From the NCBI GenBank assembly GCA_029555965.1, contig JAKQHY010000140.1, positions 1 through 39,643 on the forward strand: a stretch of DNA of 39,643 nucleotides, read 5' to 3'. The translations under genes and the position numbers were made by a program. Under the pieces are notes generated by a model that worked only from the letters and a program-made list of their open reading frames with translations, was not told where the DNA came from and searched no databases. The stretch's first letter is position 1. Each line of letters begins with the position of its first letter. Below, piece after piece: positions 34,134-39,643 of this stretch. The DNA is from Chloroflexota bacterium (GTDB taxonomy: Bacteria; Chloroflexota; Anaerolineae; B4-G1; SLSP01).

Positions 34134-35168
34134 ATGGAAAATCCTCTGATTTCCCAATACCTGCTGACCCTGCTGACCGGCTTCGGCCTGGCGTTGGTGG
34201 GGACGCCGTTGGCCGGATGGTTGGGGCGGCGGCTCGGCATCGTGGCGCAGCCGGGCGGGCGGCGTCACCATCAGGGCGCGATCTCTCGGCTGGGCGGCGT
34301 GGGACTGGCGCTCGGCTTTTTCGGCGCGCTGGCCGTCTCGCGGCTCACTCCCATTCCCACGCAGGACCCCAACGAGCTGCGCCGGCTGTGGGGGCTGGTG
34401 ATCGGCGGCGTGGTGATGTTCATTGTGGGCGTCATAGATGACCGCTACGACTTGCCCCCCTGGATTCAGTATCCGAGCTATTTGTTGGCGGCGGGCGTCG
34501 CCATCGCCACGCTCCTCATCCTGGAACGCTTCAACAACCCCTTCACCAACCAACTGGTGATATTGCCGGCGCTCTTCTACATCCCCCTCACGGCGCTCTG
34601 GATCACCGGCATGATCGTCACCGTCAACTGGCTGGATGGGCTGGACGGGCTGGCAACCGGCGTCGCCGCCATCCTGGCGTTGGTGTTGAGCCTGCACATG
34701 ATGGCCGTCAAGCAATACAGCGTCGCGCCGCAGGCATTGGCGCTGCTGGGCGCGGCGTTGGGCTTCCTCGTCTACAATATTTCTCCGGCCCGCGTCTTTT
34801 TGGGGAGCAGCGGCGCGTTTCTGCTGGGATATTTGCTCGGCGCGCTCGGCCTGATTGCCGGAGGCCGCGCCCCCACCGTCCTGCTGGTGATGGGCATCCC
34901 CATCGTGGACGTGGCCTGGACGATCCTGGATCGCCTGCGGCACGGCGTCAGCCCCTTCAAGGGCGACCGCCGCCACCTCCACTTCCGCCTGCAAGACGCC
35001 GGTCTCTCCACCCGCGCCATCGTGTTCATCTACTGGAGCTTCTGCGCCCTCGCCGGCGTCCTCGCCCTCCTCGTCTCCTCCCGCCTCTACAAACTGTTGG
35101 CCCTGGCGCTGTTGGCCGGCCTCACCCTCGTCTTGCTGTACTACCTCAGCGCCAAACACCCTGAGTGA
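34134..35168 (+). CDS. Polyprenyl-phosphate sugar-1-phosphate transferase, WecA/TagO/MraY family
   Basis: I start at ATG 34134 (MENPLISQYL), because an in-frame start at 34065 would translate the hairpin after upp. The 344-residue integral membrane protein has about ten to eleven helices. Catalytic landmarks are GVIDDRYDLP (Asp102, Asp103), NWLDGLDGLATG (165-176) and the cytosolic HLH motif in GDRRHLHFRL (281-283), as in WecA and TagO rather than MraY. Members transfer a UDP-N-acetyl-sugar phosphate to undecaprenyl phosphate, starting cell-wall polymer or glycan synthesis. No glycosyltransferase genes lie beside it. Confidence 0.93.
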   Translation: MENPLISQYLLTLLTGFGLALVGTPLAGWLGRRLGIVAQPGGRRHHQGAISRLGGVGLALGFFGALAVSRLTPIPTQDPNELRRLWGLVIGGVVMFIVGVIDDRYDLPPWIQYPSYLLAAGVAIATLLILERFNNPFTNQLVILPALFYIPLTALWITGMIVTVNWLDGLDGLATGVAAILALVLSLHMMAVKQYSVAPQALALLGAALGFLVYNISPARVFLGSSGAFLLGYLLGALGLIAGGRAPTVLLVMGIPIVDVAWTILDRLRHGVSPFKGDRRHLHFRLQDAGLSTRAIVFIYWSFCALAGVLALLVSSRLYKLLALALLAGLTLVLLYYLSAKHPE

Positions 35169-35170
35169 AT

Positions 35171-35255
35171 AGAAATGGGTAATGAGAAATGAGTAATGAG
35201 CAACGAGTTACCCATTTCTTCTTACTCATTTCTTCTTACTCATTTCCCATTTCCC
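35171..35255. repeat. Heptanucleotide repeat array upstream of the sigma-factor gene
   Basis: Units such as GTAATGA, GAAATGA, GTAATGA, GCAACGA run on the left, and TCATTTC and TTCTTAC alternate on the right, all in 7-base steps. GAAATGGGTAA (35172-35182) and TTACCCATTTC (35208-35218) are perfect inverted copies. The array fills about half of the 174-bp gap before the sigma gene; the rest is pyrimidine-rich and shows no clear promoter. Confidence 0.75.
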
Positions 35256-35342
35256 TTCACCCTGTTACCTTTCTCCCCCTCCCCCGACATACCCCATGAA
35301 CGTACTTCAGCGCTGACTTACGCTCACCGATAAGGAGTCACT

Positions 35343-35921
35343 GTGACGATAACCAACTACAATCAAGCTGACGATCAACAATTGGCCGAGGCGGCCCCGA
35401 AAGATCACGACGCCTTCGAGACGCTCTACCGCCGGCACGTGACGGCGATCTACCGCTACTGCTACGCCCGCGTCGAGAATGTCGCCGAGGCCGAAGACCT
35501 GACGTCCCAGACGTTTATGGCGGCGTTGGAATCGCTGCGCCGTTACGGCGGGCGCGGCACATTCCTGGCGTGGCTGTTCAGCATCGCGCGGAACAAGTGC
35601 CATGATTATTACCGGGCCGCCTACGCCCGTCCAGCCGGCGGCGAGCCGGCGGCGGTGGACGCGGCGGACGCTGACGAGCAACTCGCCGACGAGTCTGCCG
35701 CCGACCCGGAAGCGCACCTGCTCCTCAACGACGTGTGGCATTGCATCGAGCGCATGTTCCCCCACCTCAGCGCGGACCGGGTGGAAGCCCTGCGCCTGCG
35801 CTACTGGGGCGGCCTGAGCATGGCCGAAATCGCCCGCGTCATGCGCCGCACCGAGGCCGCCGCCAAAATGCTCGTTTCCCGTGCTATCTCAGACCTGAGA
35901 GAAAGGTGTGTGACACAATGA
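35343..35921 (+). CDS. ECF-type RNA polymerase sigma factor
   Basis: The start is GTG 35343, five bases after AAGGAG (35332-35337). The 192-residue protein has a sigma region 2 (AFETLYRRHVTAIYRYCYARV, AEAEDLTSQTFMAAL, then FLAWLFSIARNKCHDYYR) and a region 4 helix-turn-helix (LSADRVEALRLRYWGGLSMAEIARVMRRTEAAAKMLVSRAI). An Ala/Asp-rich linker (about 100-128) joins them. No extra domain is present. The stop overlaps the next gene by four bases (ATGA). A perfect 11-base palindrome, GTCACTGTGAC (35337-35347), covers the start codon and may hinder initiation. The downstream gene encodes a transmembrane protein with an anti-sigma-like N-terminus, the usual gene order for ECF/anti-sigma pairs. Confidence 0.95.
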   Translation: MTITNYNQADDQQLAEAAPKDHDAFETLYRRHVTAIYRYCYARVENVAEAEDLTSQTFMAALESLRRYGGRGTFLAWLFSIARNKCHDYYRAAYARPAGGEPAAVDAADADEQLADESAADPEAHLLLNDVWHCIERMFPHLSADRVEALRLRYWGGLSMAEIARVMRRTEAAAKMLVSRAISDLRERCVTQ

Positions 35922-38900
35922 ATAAGAAAGAAGAAACAAGAAGCAAGAAGCAAGAAGATCAGTCCTCAGTCCTCAGTTCTCAGTCCTCAGTCCCCGATCC
36001 TGTGGAGGCGGCGCTGCGCCACAAGGCCGCGCAGGTGCGCCCCAATCCGACGTTTGTGAACCGGCTGGCGGCGCGGCTGCGGGCAGCGCGTGGCGCGCAA
36101 TCCACCGCGCGCTGGCGCATCCCCGTGTGGGGCTGGGCCAGCGCGGCGGTAGCGATGTTGCTCGTCGTGACCCTGGTGATCCAGGCGGTGTGGCCGCGCG
36201 GCGTGCCCGTCGCGCCCACCGGCGAGACGCCCGGCGTGATCGGCACGACGCCGGTGGAAACGACTGGCCCGGCGACCGCCACGACCGGCCCCTCGGCCAC
36301 GCCGCCGCCCACGCCGGAGAGAAAGCCGGACTTCGCCGAATCCCTGCCCCCCGCCGTGGCGACAGCTATCCCGCGCCCCGGCGAGGAGGTGAACACGAAG
36401 GCCGGCGTCCTCGTGCGCTTCACGCAGCCGATGGATCGCGCCAGCGTCGAGCAGGCCATCCGCGTGACGGCTGAGGACGGGCGCGCGCAGCCGGTGGAAG
36501 GTGAGTTCACCTGGGAAAACGACCAGGTCGTGACGTTCAAGCCCAAAGGACTGGCGTCGGGCGTGCGCTACTCCGTCTCGGTCAGCCCAGAAGCCCGCGC
36601 CGCCAACGGCCTGACGCTCAACCGCGAGCTGGTCTTCGCCTTCAGCACCGTCGGCCCGCTCACGGTGACGCACACCAGCCCGGCGGACGGCGTCGCCGAC
36701 GTGCGCGGCGACGCGCCTATCCTCGTCGCCTTCAACTATCCCGTCGTGCCTCTTAACTGCTCCGGGCAGGTGGCAGAAAGCGGCAGCGAGTGTCCTCCGC
36801 TGGCGCTCGACATCCAGCCCGGCGTCGTCGGCCAGGGGCTGTGGGTGAACACCAGCGTTTACCGCTTCGACCCGCTGCCGGCCTGGAACGCGGGAACAGC
36901 GTACAATGTTACGCTCCCTGCCGGACTCCAGAGCATGGACGGCGCAGAACTGGCCGCCCCTGTGAGCTTCAACTTCAACACGGCTGCGCCGGATATTCTT
37001 GCTATCGAACCGGGCAACGGCGCGACCGACGTTCCCCTGGAAACCGTCATCACCGTGACCCTCAACACGCCGATGGATCGCGCTACCACCGAAGCCGCCT
37101 TCGCCCTCACCGACCCGCTAGGCGCCGCCATCGCCGGGACGTTTGCCTGGGAAACTGACGGCGCGGCGTTCGTTTTCACGCCGACGCAGCGCCTGGCTTA
37201 TGAGACCGGCTACACCGCCGCGCTGGCTCCTGGCGCGCAGACCCTCAGCGGCGCCGCGCTGGCCGACGGCGAGTCCATCTTCTTCAATACGACGCAGCCC
37301 GTGCGCCTGTCGCGGATCGTCCCGGCCAACAATCCCAACGCCCAAACCCTTGACTACCATGAGGGGGTGCGGGTGGATTTTACGGGGTTGGTAGACCCAG
37401 AGACGGTGAGCGACGCCATCGAGGTTCGGCGCGACGGCGTCGTAGTCTCTGACGCGAATGTCTATTGGACTACCTACGAAAAACGGCCCTACGCCGCCGT
37501 CTATTGGGACAAGGACGCCGGGGCCGAATACTGCGTTCACATCCTGCCCGGCGTCGCCGACCGCTATGGCAACACCCTGCCGGACGAAAACTACTTCCGC
37601 TGCTTCGTCGTCAACGACATGCCGCCCATCTTCGCTTCGCTGGTGCGGCAGGATACGATGACGCTGGACGCGGCGGAGGCCGCCCGGCTGTACATGGTCG
37701 CCGTCAACGTGGCGCAGGTGGACCTGACGCTTTCCACCATCTCCGAGCGCCGGTTCCTGGCTTATGCGGATACCATTCAGCCGTTGGGGACGGTGCGCAC
37801 GTGGAGCCTTACGCCCGGCGGCGCGCGCAATGCCAGCGAGATCGTCCCGGTGGATTTAACCGACAGCGCGCCCCTGCCTACCGGCTACTATATGCTGGAT
37901 TGGCGCACCACCCCGCAGCGCGGCGAAGGCTGGTTTCCCCAGATGCTGCGCTTTGCCGTGGTGGATCGCCACCTCACGCTCAAACTGAGCGACGATGAGG
38001 CGCTGGTGTGGGTGACAGACCTGCGCAGCGGGACGCCCATCGCCGGCGCGGATGTGGTGCTGCTGAACCAGGTCGGCAACGAACTGGGGCGTGGCGTCAG
38101 CGACGCCGACGGCGTGGCGCGTTTTGCCATTCCAGAACAAAAAGACCGTTGGGACACATTCGCTGCCGTCAGCGGGGTCGCGGGCCAGCCTGGCTTCGGC
38201 GTTGTTCGCAGCGATTGGAACGCCAACGTCTCCCCGTGGGGCTTTGGCATCAACTACGACTACGGCGCGGGATCGCAGCATCAAGTCTACCTGCACACCG
38301 ACCGCCCCATCTACCGCCCCGGTCAGGAGGTGTATTTCCAGGGCGTTGTCCGCCGCGACGACGATGAGCTGTACAGCTTGCCGCCCGTCACCCTCACCCT
38401 GCGCGTGCAAGTGCGCACCTACAGCGGCATAAGCGAGTTCTCCCTGCCGGAGATCACGCTCCAGCCCACGGAGATGGGGACGTTTGCGGGCAGTTTCCGT
38501 TTGCCTGAAGACGCTCCCCTCGGCTCCTACGATCTGGCGCTGGACATCCTCGATCCATACACCTACAACGCTACCTGGTACGCGCAATTCGCCGTGGCCG
38601 CCTACCGCAAGCCGGAGTTTGAAGTGACCGTGACGCCGGAGCAGGACGACCTGCTCGACGGCGCGACGCTGCGCGCGCTCATCGCCGCGCGCTACTACAG
38701 CGGCGGCGCGGTGAGTAACGCCCGCGTCCACTGGACGTTGCGCGCGCAGCCCTACACCTTCGCTCCCGACATCGCCGGCTGGTGGTCGTGGGACATCACC
38801 ATCTCCGGCTGGAACTACTGGCGCGATGCGGAGCCGCTCGCCGAAGGCGACGCGACAACCGACGCGCAGGGCAACTTGCTGCTCGATTGGCCGGCCACGC

Positions 38901-39643
38901 TCCAGCCGTTGGGCGAGCAGGAAACCACCGGCCCGCAGACGTGGGAGCTGGAAGTCACTGTGACCGACGAGTCCGGCTTCCCCGTGACCGGGCGCGGCAG
39001 CGCCGTCATCCACGCCGGGCGCTTTTACCTGGGCCTCAAGCCGCAAAAATGGGTGACGGCGGCCGGCGATCCCGCCCTGGTGGACGTCCGCTCGGTGGAT
39101 TGGGACGAACAGCCCTTCCCGAATCAGCCCGTGACCCTCAGCCTGGCCCGCCGCGCCTGGAAGTACATCCCCTCCAAACAACCGTTTGGGGAGGACCTCT
39201 GGACTTACGAAGACACCGCGATCGAAAGTGTGAGCGTGACCACCGATGGCAAAGGCGAGGCCGCGGCCAGCCTCACCCCGCCGAGCAGCGGCTCCTACGT
39301 CGTGCTCGCCGAAAGCACGGACGCCGACGGCAACGTCATCCGCAGCGAAACCTATCTGTGGGTGGGCGGCGGCGGGATCGCGGCCTGGAAGCTGCCCGAA
39401 GGCCGGGTGACGCCCGTGGCCGACGCGAAATCCTACCGAACCGGCGACGTGGCGCGCATCCTGCTGCCCACGCCCTTTGAAGCGCCCTACGAGGTGCTGA
39501 TGACATTGGAGCGCGGCAGCTTCCTCGAAGTACGCCGCTTCACCGCTACCGAAGCCAATCCCCTCATCGAAATCCCGCTCACCGACGCCCACGTCCCCAA
39601 CGTCATCGTGTCGTTTGTGGTGGTGAAGGGGATCGGCGGATCG
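35918..39643 (+). CDS. Transmembrane alpha-2-macroglobulin-like protein with anti-sigma-like N-terminus, 3' partial
   Basis: The frame is open from ATG 35918 to the window end (1242 codons). Residues 1-28 come from heptamer repeats. Residues 29-68 (VEAALRHKAAQV, NPTFVNRLAARLRAA) form a short cytosolic helical segment like those of small Chloroflexota anti-sigma factors. One membrane helix spans about 70-92, then a Thr/Pro/Gly linker. Big_5-type Ig-like domains follow from about 145 to 570, with the repeated phrase TQPMDRAS / NTPMDRAT. Macroglobulin domains come next, including the MG2 signature HTDRPIYRPGQEVYFQG (about 793-810). The bait region and any thioester motif (CxEQ) lie beyond the window. 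Bacterial A2M proteins trap attacking proteases; most are lipoproteins next to pbpC, unlike here. Overlap with the sigma gene suggests a sensor or anti-sigma role (inference). Confidence 0.88.
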   Translation, partial: MNKKEETRSKKQEDQSSVLSSQSSVPDPVEAALRHKAAQVRPNPTFVNRLAARLRAARGAQSTARWRIPVWGWASAAVAMLLVVTLVIQAVWPRGVPVAPTGETPGVIGTTPVETTGPATATTGPSATPPPTPERKPDFAESLPPAVATAIPRPGEEVNTKAGVLVRFTQPMDRASVEQAIRVTAEDGRAQPVEGEFTWENDQVVTFKPKGLASGVRYSVSVSPEARAANGLTLNRELVFAFSTVGPLTVTHTSPADGVADVRGDAPILVAFNYPVVPLNCSGQVAESGSECPPLALDIQPGVVGQGLWVNTSVYRFDPLPAWNAGTAYNVTLPAGLQSMDGAELAAPVSFNFNTAAPDILAIEPGNGATDVPLETVITVTLNTPMDRATTEAAFALTDPLGAAIAGTFAWETDGAAFVFTPTQRLAYETGYTAALAPGAQTLSGAALADGESIFFNTTQPVRLSRIVPANNPNAQTLDYHEGVRVDFTGLVDPETVSDAIEVRRDGVVVSDANVYWTTYEKRPYAAVYWDKDAGAEYCVHILPGVADRYGNTLPDENYFRCFVVNDMPPIFASLVRQDTMTLDAAEAARLYMVAVNVAQVDLTLSTISERRFLAYADTIQPLGTVRTWSLTPGGARNASEIVPVDLTDSAPLPTGYYMLDWRTTPQRGEGWFPQMLRFAVVDRHLTLKLSDDEALVWVTDLRSGTPIAGADVVLLNQVGNELGRGVSDADGVARFAIPEQKDRWDTFAAVSGVAGQPGFGVVRSDWNANVSPWGFGINYDYGAGSQHQVYLHTDRPIYRPGQEVYFQGVVRRDDDELYSLPPVTLTLRVQVRTYSGISEFSLPEITLQPTEMGTFAGSFRLPEDAPLGSYDLALDILDPYTYNATWYAQFAVAAYRKPEFEVTVTPEQDDLLDGATLRALIAARYYSGGAVSNARVHWTLRAQPYTFAPDIAGWWSWDITISGWNYWRDAEPLAEGDATTDAQGNLLLDWPATLQPLGEQETTGPQTWELEVTVTDESGFPVTGRGSAVIHAGRFYLGLKPQKWVTAAGDPALVDVRSVDWDEQPFPNQPVTLSLARRAWKYIPSKQPFGEDLWTYEDTAIESVSVTTDGKGEAAASLTPPSSGSYVVLAESTDADGNVIRSETYLWVGGGGIAAWKLPEGRVTPVADAKSYRTGDVARILLPTPFEAPYEVLMTLERGSFLEVRRFTATEANPLIEIPLTDAHVPNVIVSFVVVKGIGGS
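35924..35993 (+). repeat. Ten in-gene heptanucleotide repeats (5 x AAGAAxx, 5 x TCAGTYC)
   Basis: From three bases after the ATG of the A2M-like gene, five units AAGAAAG, AAGAAAC, AAGAAGC, AAGAAGC, AAGAAGA (35924-35958) are followed without gap by TCAGTCC, TCAGTCC, TCAGTTC, TCAGTCC, TCAGTCC (35959-35993). Seven is not a multiple of three, so loss or gain of one unit would shift the frame of the whole downstream protein. The current copy number keeps it in frame. Confidence 0.9.

Noticed and set aside
34080..35159. 359-codon frame antisense to the WecA/TagO-type gene
   Set aside because: It is very rich in Gln, Asp, Glu and His as expected for the complement of a hydrophobic membrane protein.
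35171..35255. Possible CRISPR array
   Set aside because: The repeat units are only seven bases with no spacers, and no cas genes are present.
37856..39592. 578-codon frame antisense to the A2M-like gene
   Set aside because: The plus-strand frame has MG2 and Ig-like signatures; the antisense peptide is Gly/Val/Arg-rich with no recognisable motif.

Overview
The window looks like a chromosomal segment of an uncultured Chloroflexota bacterium (Anaerolineae-like). This is inferred from gene style, not from a marker gene. The signs are high GC content, very large surface proteins built from LamG, calcium-binding and DUF11 modules that end in a YLP[VL]V-type tail, 7TM and NarL-type histidine kinases, a DUF3048 lipoprotein, and intergenic DNA full of short palindromic and heptamer repeats.

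Layout. 1-740: the edge of a leftward helix-turn-helix (possibly transposase-linked) gene, then two palindromic repeat elements and no convincing gene. 741-15911: one 5056-residue secreted or membrane-tethered surface protein. 15912-16319: a palindrome and a possible gene remnant. 16320-18864 (minus): a three-gene operon, AhpC/TSA-like thioredoxin-fold protein, FtsX/MacB-type permease and ABC ATPase, with 4-base overlaps and a clear sigma70-type promoter. 19276-19349 (minus): tRNA-Val(CAC), followed by a hairpin that copies its anticodon arm. 19436-21173 (minus): DUF3048 lipoprotein and GNAT acetyltransferase. 21282-21459: a complete MITE-like element. 21457-30106 (minus): a six-gene signalling and metabolic operon, NarL-type kinase, response regulator, small membrane protein, UbiD-type decarboxylase, 7TM-PAS-GAF kinase and membrane-bound spermidine-synthase-like protein. 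30345-35168 (plus): rarA, an acidic unknown protein, a solute-binding lipoprotein, a zinc-ribbon protein, upp, and a WecA/TagO-type lipid-phosphosugar transferase.

35343-39643 (plus) is the most interesting part. An ECF sigma factor overlaps by four bases a gene for a membrane protein with a short cytosolic anti-sigma-like segment, one transmembrane helix, several Ig-like domains and an alpha-2-macroglobulin-type protease-trap ectodomain, which is cut by the window end. Directly after its start codon this gene reads through ten heptanucleotide repeats (five AAGAAxx, then five TCAGTYC). Gain or loss of one 7-bp unit would shift the frame. I read this as a possible envelope-protease sensing sigma/anti-sigma system with a contingency switch; the sensing function is inference.

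The same heptamer style recurs upstream of the sigma gene and between the first kinase and its response regulator, so these arrays are dispersed and not unique to one gene.
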